Origin: JACKAF01 sp041391485
GTDB taxonomy: Bacteria > Bdellovibrionota > FAC87 > UBA2466 > JACKAF01
Assembly: GCA_041391485.1 (NCBI GenBank)
Contig: JAWKNY010000021.1
Location: 5,910-69,909 of the forward strand
Direction: 5' to 3'
Length of the DNA stretch: 64,000 bases
Position numbers and translations under genes: made by a program. Each line of letters opens with the position of its first letter. Position 1 is the first letter of the stretch. Positions 18,613 to 27,013 of this stretch are shown in pieces. Under the pieces are notes generated by a model. That model saw only the letters and a program-made list of their open reading frames with translations. It was not told the origin of the DNA and made no database searches.

Positions 18613-19394
18613 GCGCAACGGCAGCCAAAGAGGTTCTCAAACTAAATGGTGTCTCCGTCTCCTTTGGCGGGTTGAAGGCAGTTTCGGATTTTGGAATCTG
18701 CTTGCACGAGTCTGAACTCTGCGGACTCATTGGTCCCAATGGTGCTGGCAAGACGACGGTCTTCAACTTGATCACTGGGGTTTACCTACCTGATTCCGGG
18801 ACGATGGATTTAGATGGGAAAAACCTGCGCGGACTTCCGCCACACGAAATTTCCCGAGCAGGCATTGCGCGCACCTTCCAGAATATCCGGCTCTACAAGG
18901 AGCTGACGGTACTGGAAAACGTGTTAGTTTCCTATCACATGCGCAAACCCTACGGGTACGTGGATGCGCTACTGCGGACGCGCAACTTCTACGCAAAGGA
19001 ACACGAGCTCAAGGAGCAAGCCTTGCGGTTGCTCTCTGTCGTGGGGCTTAAGAACAACCCCGAGGATTTAGCAGGTTCGCTTTCCTACGGGGATCAGCGC
19101 CGTTTGGAGATCGCGCGCGCTCTGGCAACGAGTCCCAAAGTCTTGCTACTGGATGAGCCTGGGGCGGGTCTGAATTCGGGTGAAAAAGTGGATCTCATGA
19201 ACGTGGTTTCCAGGATCCGCGATCAATTCAAAGTGACGATTCTTGTGATCGAACACGATATGAAATTCGTCATGGGAATCTGCGAACGGATTATGGTTTT
19301 GGATCATGGGGAGCTCATCGCCGAAGGCACTCCCAAAGAGATCCAAAACAACCCAAAGGTGATCGAAGCTTACCTCGGGGTGGCGGATGCTTGA
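18609..19394 (+). CDS. livG: Branched-chain amino acid ABC transporter ATP-binding protein LivG
   Basis: ABC ATPase with Walker A GPNGAGKTT, signature LSYGDQRRLEIARAL and Walker B VLLLDEPGAG, 261 residues from the ATG at 18609, which makes an ATGA overlap with livM. The insert after the Q-loop (RTFQNIRLYKELTVLENVLV) is typical of LivG. An in-frame upstream ATG exists inside livM but is not favoured. Confidence 0.95.
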   Translation: MSATAAKEVLKLNGVSVSFGGLKAVSDFGICLHESELCGLIGPNGAGKTTVFNLITGVYLPDSGTMDLDGKNLRGLPPHEISRAGIARTFQNIRLYKELTVLENVLVSYHMRKPYGYVDALLRTRNFYAKEHELKEQALRLLSVVGLKNNPEDLAGSLSYGDQRRLEIARALATSPKVLLLDEPGAGLNSGEKVDLMNVVSRIRDQFKVTILVIEHDMKFVMGICERIMVLDHGELIAEGTPKEIQNNPKVIEAYLGVADA

Positions 19395-20082
19395 TATTCA
19401 GAATCTTTCCGTAAATTACGGACCCATCCAAGCGCTTAAGAACATTTCGTTGCGAGTGGACGCCGGAGAGATAGTCGCCTTAATTGGCTGCAATGGTGCC
19501 GGTAAGACGACAACTTTGAGGGCTATCTCCGGTCTTTTGCGACCGGCGTCCGGGCATGTTCAGTTCGACGGGAAAGACATTACGCGAGAAAAACCGCATG
19601 AAGTGGTCCGGCGCGGGCTCTGCCACGTGCCCGAGCGTCGCGGGATTTTTGCCAACTTGACGGTGCTTGAGAATCTAATCGTAGGGGCCTACACGCGGAA
19701 GATAACGCAAAAAGCTTTTGATGAAGTGTACGAGCTTTTCCCAATTTTGAAAGAGCGCACCAAGCAGATCGCCGGAACGCTTTCGGGCGGTGAGCAGCAA
19801 ATGCTGGCGATTAGCCGCGCCCTTCTCGCGCAACCGCGGCTCATGCTTTTGGACGAACCGTCTCTCGGTCTGGCACCTCAGATTACTCAATCCATCTTCA
19901 ATACGATTCGAACCATCAATAAGAGCGGCACAACTGTGATGTTGGTCGAGCAGAACGCCAATGCGGCACTTAAGATTGCCGATCGCGCTTATGTGCTGGA
20001 AGTCGGTGAAACCGTGCTTTCGGGATCAGGCGCTGAATTGCTCGACAACGACGAGGTTCGTCGGGCTTACCTCGGCGAGTGA
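19387..20082 (+). CDS. livF: Branched-chain amino acid ABC transporter ATP-binding protein LivF
   Basis: Second ATPase of the transporter, 231 residues. Walker A is GCNGAGKTT, with the LivF hallmark VPERRGIFANLTVLENL, signature LSGGEQQMLAISRAL and Walker B LMLLDEPSLGLAP. It overlaps livG by 8 bp and is the last gene of livKHMGF. Its 3' end overlaps a convergent 73-codon gene by 57 bp. Confidence 0.95.
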   Translation: MLDIQNLSVNYGPIQALKNISLRVDAGEIVALIGCNGAGKTTTLRAISGLLRPASGHVQFDGKDITREKPHEVVRRGLCHVPERRGIFANLTVLENLIVGAYTRKITQKAFDEVYELFPILKERTKQIAGTLSGGEQQMLAISRALLAQPRLMLLDEPSLGLAPQITQSIFNTIRTINKSGTTVMLVEQNANAALKIADRAYVLEVGETVLSGSGAELLDNDEVRRAYLGE

Positions 20083-20247
20083 GCGGCGAGTTTCCGAATC
20101 TTTCAGGACCTCGCTCATCTTTTCCACAAACCAGTACTCGTGGCCGATTTGGGTGACATCTTTTCCATAAATTGCGGCCAAACGAGTGGCTTCGGGGCTG
20201 CGGCTTTCGATGGCTTTTACAGCGGCAAGGAATTCATGGGTCTTCAT
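20026..20247 (-). CDS. Small protein of unknown function, antisense to the livF 3' end
   Basis: A 73-residue frame beginning MKTHEFLAAVKAIESRSPEA. It has a perfect AGGAGG 5 bases before the ATG and a promoter-like pair upstream, which argues it is a real gene. The protein is hydrophilic and probably helical, with no signal peptide and no recognised motif. The last 19 codons lie antisense to livF. A shorter reading (a shift near 20080) would end it just before livF, so its exact C-terminus is uncertain. Confidence 0.6.
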   Translation of the reverse strand: MKTHEFLAAVKAIESRSPEATRLAAIYGKDVTQIGHEYWFVEKMSEVLKDSETRRSLAEVSPTNLVVVEQFSA

Positions 20248-20291
20248 GGGGGCCTCCTAAGTTTGCGGGGACGTGGCACCGTCCTATTCTT

Positions 20292-20320
20292 AGTATACGA
20301 ATCCCAAGGGGCCGACCGAA
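20292..20320 (-). promoter_or_regulatory. Putative promoter for the 73-residue gene
   Basis: Minus-strand TTCGGT (20315-20320) and TATACT (20292-20297) with 17 bp spacing, about 45 bp upstream of the gene starting at 20247. The -10 matches five of six consensus bases. Confidence 0.4.
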
Positions 20321-20382
20321 CCCATGCGGGTGTCGCGAATTAACATAAATATAACAGTCACTTAAGTGCGCACTCTGGGCTG

Positions 20383-20411
20383 TTGACTCGGTGCACCATT
20401 TTGGGTATTTG
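20383..20411 (+). promoter_or_regulatory. Putative promoter for the exported protein at 20469
   Basis: TTGACT (20383-20388) and TATTTG (20406-20411) with 17 bp spacing. A strong hairpin follows immediately in the presumed 5' leader. Confidence 0.4.
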
Positions 20412-20415
20412 TGGT

Positions 20416-20449
20416 CCCCTTAATGGCTGGGGGACACCATTAACCGGGG
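20416..20449 (+). promoter_or_regulatory. Inverted repeat in the 5' leader of the exported protein gene
   Basis: TTAATGG (20420-20426) pairs with CCATTAA (20437-20443) around a 10-base loop. An outer CCCC (20416-20419) can pair with GGGG across a two-base bulge. It lies between the promoter-like pair and the ribosome-binding site, without a T-run, so an operator or a leader structure is more likely than a terminator. Confidence 0.4.
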
Positions 20450-20468
20450 GCATTGCAGGAGAGAGTGA

Positions 20469-21456
20469 ATGTTCGTCCAGTCCCCGTTGTTGCTGACCGT
20501 TGCCCTACTATTGGCCCTTTCCAATCCCTTGGCCCACGCTGCCAAAAAGAAATCAGAGGATGACGACGCGCTTGAGTGTGCGCTGAGAGTGATCCGCGCC
20601 GCCGCCAAGAAAGCGGGTCCGGAGGAGCTGGATCGTTTGCGAAATGAGATCGTGAACGGGACGGAGATCATCCCGAACGATCGCCCGGCTCTGGAGCCGG
20701 TGCAGTTAATGGTGATCAAGGCGCTTTCCACGGACGAGGAAAACGGATTCACCGCCGAGGAGCCTCCTCGAGTGTATGGCGAAGATGGGGTTTTTGGACA
20801 AGGTGACGGCGCGGGATGAAGTGCGTCGACGAAGCGATGACCAGATTCGTACCATTCTTTTTGGAATGAGTTCGCGCAATGAAGGCCGCGGCTACTACGT
20901 GCGCGCTGACTGGAATGAAAGCGATGTGAGGTTCTACGCTACGGCCTTTGCAAAAAAAGAACTGCAGAACACGGAATGGTTCGTCGGAAAGGTACGCGAG
21001 ATCGCCGATCGAACTCGCCGTCCGCGAAGCGCGGGTGCGACGACGATGCGTCAGTGGTTTGATGTGCTCAAAGAAAAAGGCACAGGTAAACTGGAATCGC
21101 CTAAGATTGGCCGCGCTACCGCAGTAGTGATGGCGCACATGCACCCCGAACTTGCTAGCTACGTCACGGATCTCGCCGGGGATGCTGTTTATGGGGACGG
21201 ACTAGGAACGCCTTCGGATACCAGTCAGGTTTACCGTATCCTGCGCGACCTGCACCGCGACGGCTATGCCGAGCGCAAATACGAGACCGGAAACCGCCGT
21301 TCGTGGATGGCCTGCTCGACCGGGTTCATCGGGACCGATACTTCAGCTGACATGGAAAAGTTGCACGGCTGGACAACGATTGAAGGTGAAATGGCTTTGG
21401 CGCAGTGGTTTCGATTCCACTACGCCGTTCTCGAGGCTAAGGCGCCTCGGAACTAG
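20469..21456 (+). CDS. Exported protein of unknown function (one frameshift)
   Basis: A signal peptide (QSPLLLTVALLLALSNPLAHA) is followed by a helical region and then, after a frame change near 20756-20762 that one extra base explains, by LLECMAKMGFLDKVTARDE and about 220 further residues, in total about 328. The start is preceded by AGGAGAG. The C-terminal part includes QVYRILRDLHRDGYAERKYE, which superficially recalls a winged-helix wing, but a signal peptide argues against DNA binding. I do not recognise the family. The gene ends 4 bp into the convergent exported protein gene. It may instead be two separate genes. Confidence 0.55.
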
Positions 21457-22559
21457 AAGGAACGTCGGCTACTTCCGCCCAGAAAGCCAAGCGAACCCAA
21501 GTCCGCGGTATCTAGGAGTGGGCTGATGCGCCCGCCGCCAGTTTCAGTGACCTCAAATCGGTTCATGACGAATCTGACGAAGGAAGAATCGTAGCCCGTT
21601 TCATCGGCAACCTTCTGTGCCACCGCGGCTGATAGTTCCTGCATCGCTCCTTTTCGGATGTCCTTTTGTGGGAAAGTAGCTTTGGGATCCACATACTCCC
21701 AGAGCGCGTAGCGCATTCCAGTATTGTCGCGCACGTAGCTGTCATCTCGACGAAGCGACTGAACGTGTTTTTGAGCCCACTCGTAGTCCGGATTTTCACG
21801 AACGGCTTTTTCGAATGCCGGCCTTCCCATCTGCCAGGCGTCCGCCCTGAGGGCGGCGGTCATCAGACTGGAGGTTCGCGCAAGGACTTTGGCCGTGGCG
21901 TCCGCCAATTCTTCCTTGTTTTCAAATTTTTGCGGATGGCTCGTATAGTTGCGGTACTGCTTAGCAAGTTCGTCGAGAAGTACCGGGCTTTTTGCAGGAT
22001 CTAGTTTTCCGTTCTTGATGGCTTTAGCGTGTTCCGTGTCCACCCACGCCACCAGCTCAGCCGGATCCTTCGGAGGCTGATTTTTTTCATTCACCACTCC
22101 AGCCCGGCGCAAGTCCGTCAAGCGGCGTTCCACGTCGCGCTCCACCGTTTGTTTGAAACGATCGGAGGCGTAATTGGACGCCAGCCACTCCGTTATCTCG
22201 GCATCTGTCATATCTTTCGGAACATCTGAAACATCACGAATGATCCCGCGCTCAACAAGATGAATGAGCATCTTATTGATGTAGTAATCCCCCGCCCCTA
22301 TTGAGTAAGGGTGAGAATCTCGGAAGCGGGACTGGATAGTAGTCAGGAGCGCTGCTTGCGCTTTTTTAATTTCGGCAGGCGTCTTTGCCAAACTCATCGG
22401 GCGAGCGGAACCAGAGGAATCGGGAGTGCCTGATTCCGCAATAGTTCTGTGGGTTACACCACACGCGCGTTCCTCTCTCTCTCCAGCGATAACGGTTGCC
22501 GCAAAGAGGACAATCGTCCCAATCAGAAGAGGTACGGCCTTTTTGGTAGAAATCCTCAT
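21453..22559 (-). CDS. Exported protein of unknown function
   Basis: The 368-residue product starts MRISTKKAVPLLIGTIVLFA with a signal peptide cleaved near VIAGE. The rest is hydrophilic and helical, with repeated charged segments (DMTDAEITEWLASNYASDRF, ERRLTDLRRAGVVNEKNQPP) and a glycine/serine-rich tail ending GGSSRRSF. No catalytic motif is recognised. The ATG at 22559 is chosen because GAGGTG lies 8 bases upstream and the signal peptide begins there. It sits downstream of the cbb3-type oxidase operon on the same strand, after a 138 bp gap, so cotranscription is possible but not shown. Confidence 0.65.
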   Translation of the reverse strand: MRISTKKAVPLLIGTIVLFAATVIAGEREERACGVTHRTIAESGTPDSSGSARPMSLAKTPAEIKKAQAALLTTIQSRFRDSHPYSIGAGDYYINKMLIHLVERGIIRDVSDVPKDMTDAEITEWLASNYASDRFKQTVERDVERRLTDLRRAGVVNEKNQPPKDPAELVAWVDTEHAKAIKNGKLDPAKSPVLLDELAKQYRNYTSHPQKFENKEELADATAKVLARTSSLMTAALRADAWQMGRPAFEKAVRENPDYEWAQKHVQSLRRDDSYVRDNTGMRYALWEYVDPKATFPQKDIRKGAMQELSAAVAQKVADETGYDSSFVRFVMNRFEVTETGGGRISPLLDTADLGSLGFLGGSSRRSF

Positions 22560-22697
22560 TGAAATACACCTCGTGACCCCCATCTTGGGTGCAATAGATG
22601 TTCCAGCCTGGCAGGCTCAAATTTTCTCCGTATTCTCGCGCAATACAGACAAGCTTTTTACAGGCGAAAGTCATCGGACGCGCACCGCTGGAATGCG

Positions 22698-22919
22698 TCA
22701 GGATTGGTACCGAAGTAGGGCCTCCCGGTAGCGGCGTCGCACGTTTGCTGAGAGTTCATAGCAGGCGAGGACCAGGCAGACCGCGGCAGGTAAGTGATAG
22801 AAGATCATTCTGTCCGCGTGGCCAAAGGCGCGCTTTTCTATAATTCCGATAAGAATTAGCACGAACCAAAAGGCGAGGAACACCCACCCTCTTATCGCAG
22901 GCGTTTTTTTTGCGACCAT
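22698..22919 (-). CDS. Small two-helix membrane protein, last gene of the oxidase operon
   Basis: A 73-residue protein with two hydrophobic segments (GWVFLAFWFVLILIGII and MIFYHLPAAVCLVLACYEL) and a basic tail. Its start overlaps the preceding gene by 28 bp. No family is recognised. The tight overlap with nine other genes of the cbb3-type oxidase operon suggests a role in assembly or function of that complex; this is inference only. Confidence 0.55.
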   Translation of the reverse strand: MVAKKTPAIRGWVFLAFWFVLILIGIIEKRAFGHADRMIFYHLPAAVCLVLACYELSANVRRRYREALLRYQS

Positions 22920-23251
22920 AGAATGACTCCAAATAAAAAAAGGAGAACGAGCCCGGCGGTGAGCCCAAACTCGGTCCCAAATGACAGGTCCTCCTGCTTA
23001 AACACTGAAATCTTTTTCTGTTCATTGCCCGCCTGCACTTCGTAGGTCCCGGCCAGATCGATGGTGAACTGGGCCACCCGCGTGCCGTTCTGGTCCACAA
23101 CGGGTACGGTGAAGGGCGCAATGGACTGGTGGGAGACCGGCGACACGGTGATGCGGGTTAGTGACGAATCTTTCGCCAGATGCACTGTAATGAGTGTGCC
23201 CTGCCGAATATCCCCCGGCTCAATCTGCGTTATGTTGTTTGTTCTGGCCAC
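22892..23251 (-). CDS. Ig-like domain protein with C-terminal membrane anchor
   Basis: A 119-residue protein: a beta-rich domain (GTLITVHLAKDSSLTRITVS, FTIDLAGTYEVQAG) of Ig-like or cupredoxin-like character, then a transmembrane helix (LTAGLVLLFLFGVILW) and the tail SQKKRLR. The basic tail suggests the domain faces the periplasm, yet no signal peptide is visible from the GTG at 23251. Removing one A from the AAAA run near 23260 would fuse it to the small transmembrane frame upstream and give one bitopic protein. Given how many indels this sequence carries, that alternative should be taken seriously. Confidence 0.5.
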   Translation of the reverse strand: MARTNNITQIEPGDIRQGTLITVHLAKDSSLTRITVSPVSHQSIAPFTVPVVDQNGTRVAQFTIDLAGTYEVQAGNEQKKISVFKQEDLSFGTEFGLTAGLVLLFLFGVILWSQKKRLR

Positions 23252-23339
23252 GTTCCATTTTCTTCAGAAAAAAAATAACAGCACCTATTCCGAGGACCAT
23301 CGCGATTTCCAGGACGTGAATCCAAGCGTCAAAACTCAT
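23220..23339 (-). CDS. Micro-protein with one transmembrane helix in the oxidase operon
   Basis: A 39-codon frame starts MSFDAWIHVLEIAMVLGIG, contains one transmembrane helix and ends with a charged tail (KKMERGQNKQHNAD). Its start overlaps the 315-residue gene by 11 bp and its end overlaps the next gene by 32 bp. It resembles CcoQ or FixQ only in size and layout. It may be an independent subunit or the N-terminus of the following gene if an indel is present. Confidence 0.4.
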   Translation of the reverse strand: MSFDAWIHVLEIAMVLGIGAVIFFLKKMERGQNKQHNAD

Positions 23340-24276
23340 TCGCCCTCCGCACGCCGATCGGTGATCGGGTCCAAATCCAGTTTTCCTTCGTTTCCCCTAG
23401 CAACGCACTGAGACCGGCACCGGGTAAAGAGTCGCTATAGACGATGGCCGCTTCCGCGGTTTCCAGCTCTTTTGTTAGCCGTTGTCGAGGTTTGAGTACC
23501 ACGTTCCAACTAGCGGACTGTTTCCCATTTCTGTAGGCCAGGTAGTGAAGATTAAGAGCCTGATCCGTCCTGTTGGAAACGCTCAACGTCTGGCCCAAGC
23601 GCGAGATAGCCGGATAAAATCCGCAGTCTCGAATTTCTATGGCGTAGGAAGGGGCGTGAGAGTTGAAAAACTTCTGAGACTCTTCGTCCCAGTGGACTTC
23701 ATTGGCACCACAAACGATGAACGCTCGCCTTTTCTCCTGGAGATCGGCAGGTTTTGGTATTTCCTGCTGGGCGGCGGACTTGGTACCCCAGTAGTGGCTT
23801 TCCTGGGGAATGAGAAACAAAGCCAGCAACGCGGTCCCGGCCCACGCGTACCCCAATCGGCGATCGATATCCTTCACGGTCATGAGGAGTCCGCAGCAAA
23901 ATGAAATGGGCACTGAAGACAGCAATCGGCTGAAAGCGAGCCAACCGACGAGTCGGCCCAAAAAAACCTCGTATATCTCAAAAATCCCGTAGAGGATTCC
24001 GATGCCGGCCAGAAAGGAACCAAAAGGCCCCAGCTTCCGGGTCTTTTTAAGCACAATAAAAAGCACCAGTGAATGCAAGAACCAGATATCAACGTGTGAG
24101 TAGGGGTTTGAATGCAGCGGGGTCAGTTTCAAAAAGAGCGGGATAATCAGCTTATGGAGCTGGGCATAAGCGGTGCAGAAACCGAGCAAAGTGATTAGTA
24201 GGTTTTGACGGCGGAGTCGGCGCTCCTCGGCTGAGTATTGGCGAGGCTTGGGTTCGGGGAGATCACGTTCCGCCAT
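23329..24276 (-). CDS. Polytopic membrane protein with C-terminal beta domain, oxidase operon
   Basis: The 315-residue protein has about five hydrophobic segments in the first 165 residues (for example LLITLLGFCTAYAQLHKLI and GSFLAGIGILYGIFEIYEVF). A soluble C-terminal domain follows, whose pattern (FYPAISRLGQTLSVSNRTDQ, NLHYLAYRN) resembles a cupredoxin-like sandwich but lacks the Cys, Met and second His expected for copper. The ATG follows the stop of the 57-residue gene without a gap. I do not recognise a named family. Conserved placement within the cbb3-type oxidase operon suggests an accessory role. Confidence 0.6.
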   Translation of the reverse strand: MAERDLPEPKPRQYSAEERRLRRQNLLITLLGFCTAYAQLHKLIIPLFLKLTPLHSNPYSHVDIWFLHSLVLFIVLKKTRKLGPFGSFLAGIGILYGIFEIYEVFLGRLVGWLAFSRLLSSVPISFCCGLLMTVKDIDRRLGYAWAGTALLALFLIPQESHYWGTKSAAQQEIPKPADLQEKRRAFIVCGANEVHWDEESQKFFNSHAPSYAIEIRDCGFYPAISRLGQTLSVSNRTDQALNLHYLAYRNGKQSASWNVVLKPRQRLTKELETAEAAIVYSDSLPGAGLSALLGETKENWIWTRSPIGVRRANEF

Positions 24277-24450
24277 CTAACGGCTCATCCATTCCTGCAG
24301 ACTGGGCCATGCGTACTTGATTAGATAAAAAAGCATAAAGGCAAAAAAGACTGTCCAAGCGAGGCGTAGTACGCGCGGCACCTTATTGCCCACATAGTAG
24401 AGGTGATCCGCCTCTTGAGATTCTGTAGTTTGTTGCTCGTCCGTCGCCAT
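24277..24450 (-). CDS. 57-residue single-helix membrane protein, oxidase operon
   Basis: A short frame begins MATDEQQTTESQEADHLYYV, has a transmembrane helix (LAWTVFFAFMLFYLIKYAW) and ends SLQEWMSR. A GGGAG element lies upstream, it begins 2 bp after the previous stop and ends directly before the next ATG. That exact fit between two genes supports it being real. It could be a CcoQ/FixQ-like small subunit, but sequence similarity is not obvious. Confidence 0.6.
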   Translation of the reverse strand: MATDEQQTTESQEADHLYYVGNKVPRVLRLAWTVFFAFMLFYLIKYAWPSLQEWMSR

Positions 24451-24452
24451 CA

Positions 24453-24683
24453 TTACTCCCTTGTGTCCGCCTCAATCGCCATGGACGCGGACTCCTCATC
24501 TTTGCCATAGCGCCCTGTCACCCAGCCCCAAATGATGAGCGAAATGGAGGCCACTACCAGACTGCCGATGAAAATCCCCAGGAACAACTTGATTGGCCCT
24601 GAATCCACTCCGCAAATAAGACAGGGAAATGGCAATCGTAGAGAACGTAGAGATCGCCAATTAACATTCAACTCTTTAACCAT
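24453..24683 (-). CDS. Small membrane protein, possibly CcoS-like
   Basis: A 76-residue frame with a short N-terminal part holding a CxxC motif (FPCLICGVDSG), one transmembrane helix (GIFIGSLVVASISLIIWGWV) and the tail TGRYGKDEESASM. The helix-Trp-basic-acidic layout recalls CcoS, which is needed for heme insertion into cbb3 oxidases, but the CxxC is unusual. An AGAGG element precedes the ATG, which lies 16 bp inside the previous gene. Confidence 0.5.
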   Translation of the reverse strand: MVKELNVNWRSLRSLRLPFPCLICGVDSGPIKLFLGIFIGSLVVASISLIIWGWVTGRYGKDEESASMAIEADTRE

Positions 24684-24922
24684 TCGGCCTCTTCTTCCTG
24701 AAGCATACGAAACTTCGGCGCCTCAATGGATTCGGAATAGTGGGTGTGGCTGGCGATGAACCCAAAAACCTGTGCCGCCAGAAAAATCGAGACAATGACG
24801 GCATAAAAAACACAAGTTGCAACGACGGCCGCATTCCAGTCGGATCGGATCGCAAGGGTTAAGACCACAAAAATTGCGGCCGACAACGTGGCGAATGCCA
24901 GGATTCTAGTTCGTTTTCGCAT
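24668..24922 (-). CDS. Small two-helix membrane protein downstream of ccoO
   Basis: An 84-residue protein, MRKRTRILAFATLSAAIF, with two transmembrane helices (AFATLSAAIFVVLTLAI and AVVATCVFYAVIVSIFLAAQ) and an acidic tail MLQEEEAEWLKS. Its ATG shares a base with the ccoO stop (TAATG). The family is not recognised; position and coupling suggest an oxidase-associated subunit. Confidence 0.6.
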   Translation of the reverse strand: MRKRTRILAFATLSAAIFVVLTLAIRSDWNAAVVATCVFYAVIVSIFLAAQVFGFIASHTHYSESIEAPKFRMLQEEEAEWLKS

Positions 24923-25608
24923 TACTCTCCTGGCGGCATCACGACGCCGTCGAAGTCGTGCTGGGTTTCCTGTCGGTTCTGCGCCTCGTGGCCCAGCCAC
25001 TGAAGGTACGCAACCAAAGCTTTGGCGTCGTCCGTTGGCAACGGGACTTGTTCAAACACCGTGTTACCCTCGTCATCTTCCACGACCTCTCCATCTTCGT
25101 CGAGAAGCGGAGCGCCGTCGCCTACCGTGAAAAACCAAGGGTACTCCGGCATGACCGATTGCGGGACGACACTTGTGGGTTTGTAAAGATGAGCGTAGTG
25201 CCAGTCGTTGCTCTTCTTCCCAGCCTCTCGGCTTAAGTCCGGGCCCACACGTCGGGTTCCGAACAGTTGAGGAAGGTGGAGGTTGTTCTGGTATTCGGCT
25301 GGCGTTGAGACGGGCCCGTACCGCAGGTTCTCGTTGGCCGTCGGCCGAACGAACTGGCTATGGCAATGCCAGCACCCCTCCGCTATATAAAGATCTCGCC
25401 CCCGAAAAAGGGCCGCTTTGTAGGCCTCGTGGGAGTCAAACTCAGCGCGCATCACTTCAGGAATTTCGTCCGGAATCCCCGCCGTCGGTTGGATTTTGTC
25501 GACCATCATGACGGGAACCACTGCGAGGGTGATAAACGCCACGAGGAACAAGAAGATACCGGCGATGAGAAAGACCCCACTGAATTTTTCTATGATTTTG
25601 CTGTCCAT
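24922..25608 (-). CDS. ccoO: cbb3-type cytochrome c oxidase subunit CcoO (monoheme)
   Basis: Membrane-anchored c-type cytochrome that passes electrons to CcoN. The 228-residue protein has an N-terminal helix (FSGVFLIAGIFLFLVAFI), one heme-binding CxxCH in YIAEGCWHCHSQFVRP, and the CcoO signature region ending in VVPQSVMPEYPWF, with Met as probable sixth ligand. The ATG at 25608 overlaps the ccoN stop by one base. A variable acidic insert (EDGEVVEDDEGNTVFEQ) sits before the C-terminal helix. The single heme and RYGPVSTPAEYQ segment separate it from NorC. Confidence 0.92.
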   Translation of the reverse strand: MDSKIIEKFSGVFLIAGIFLFLVAFITLAVVPVMMVDKIQPTAGIPDEIPEVMRAEFDSHEAYKAALFRGRDLYIAEGCWHCHSQFVRPTANENLRYGPVSTPAEYQNNLHLPQLFGTRRVGPDLSREAGKKSNDWHYAHLYKPTSVVPQSVMPEYPWFFTVGDGAPLLDEDGEVVEDDEGNTVFEQVPLPTDDAKALVAYLQWLGHEAQNRQETQHDFDGVVMPPGE

Positions 25609-27013
25609 TAGGCTGTGGCCTCCGCACGCAGGTTGGTTTGCGGTTTGGGACCGCGGCTCTCCTGCCACGACAGGTAGAGGTTCGTTAAAAAGCACCCTTC
25701 TCCCACCAGTATGGCGATACCTGAAAGAGTTCGCGTCCACCAAAAAGGCATTGAGGCAGCTACGCTATCGATGAAAGGCGCCAGTGACTTCCACATGAGT
25801 CCCTGGACTACACCTGCCGCCAGGAGATCGATCTGCATCACACTGACTCCGATTGCGAGGAGCCAGAAATGCCAGCGGGCCAGCGTATTAGAATACCAAG
25901 GAACGCCCCAGATGCGCGGGAGCAAGTAGTAGATCCACCCGGTGATCCAAAAGCTGAAAACTCCTAAAAGAACAAAGTGTGCGTGGCCGACTACCCAGTC
26001 GGTGAAATGGATGATGGACTGGGCGGAGAGAGTGACTTGTACGGCACATTGAATACACGTCAGTAGATACGCAATCGTCCCAAAAAGCATCCATCTTAGC
26101 GGGAGATTGTTTACGAGTTGCTTCCAGTCCGAAGCCATCGTGGCCAGCAAGTTGAATACCACTTGTAGACCACCACATGCACCCCAATGCTCGCCACAAT
26201 CGAAGCGTATTGAGTCCACATGGGAATCGGTGAAAAGAGATAGTGGTGAGCGCTGTTCATGGGATAGAAGAAAGCGAGTCCCCAAAAACCGATGATGGAG
26301 AGCGCGTGGCTGTACAGCGGTTTTTTCATTGCAACCGGAACCAGATAGTAAGCCATCGCGATTCCTAATGGCGTTACGAAGAGGCCAACCAGGTCGTGAA
26401 TATACATTGAAGAAATGGTGGCACCTGAGGTTCCTGGGAACACGTACTGCGGCAAGAAGTTTCCCATTACATAAACCAGCGGCGTCCAGATGAGTCCCGC
26501 GACAATGTACCAGAGACTCACGTACATTGTTTTGGCCCGGCTCTTAACGACGGGAGTGAGTAGGTTGATGACAAGTAGGACGACCGCAAGAGCAACGAAG
26601 GGATCGAGAATTTTTGGTGTTTCTGCCCACTCAAGACCCTGGGCAAAGCCCATGAGAATCATCAGTACGGTTGCGACGACGAGCCCATTGTAGACAACAA
26701 ACAGAACACGGCTGAAGGAACGCGAAAGAACCTGAAAGCCCGTAAGCTTGGGGATGATGTAGTACAACGCCGCGAACATCCCGTTTGCCAGCCAGGCGTA
26801 GGCGACAGTTTGGGTATGGACCATGCGAACCCTACCGGGGCTTAGAAACGACACCCCCGGAAAGGGGTACTTTTGCAAGAACTGGAGCGAATAGGTAAGA
26901 CCCGCCAGAATCGCGAGAAAGAAATACCCAATGGCTATATAGAAGTGCCATTTTACAATTTCGTAGTCGACTAAACCGGTTTCGGACGTTGAGTGCGATG
27001 GTCGATCGTTCAT
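25608..27013 (-). CDS. ccoN: cbb3-type cytochrome c oxidase catalytic subunit CcoN (one frameshift)
   Basis: Heme-copper oxidase subunit I of the C family, about 468 residues after joining two frames. The first frame has RVRMVHTQTVAYAWLANGMF, IHDLVGLFVTPLGIAMAYY (with the helix VII Tyr) and the copper-ligand pair in SAHHYLFSPIP. Near 26160-26170 one missing base moves the reading to VVFNLLATMASDWKQLVNN, then VVGHAHFVLLGVFSF with the heme-ligating His pair. All expected histidines are present, so the enzyme is probably active. It starts 4 bp inside the diheme cytochrome gene (ATGA). NorB was considered, but CcoO as the partner decides. Confidence 0.88.

Noticed and set aside
20776..21456. Independent 226-residue winged-helix protein
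   Set aside because: It reads better as the continuation of the exported protein starting at 20469; the winged-helix likeness is only superficial.
25608..27013. CcoN as nitric oxide reductase NorB
   Set aside because: The partner has CcoO-specific features and the helix VII Tyr is present, as expected for cbb3 oxidases.
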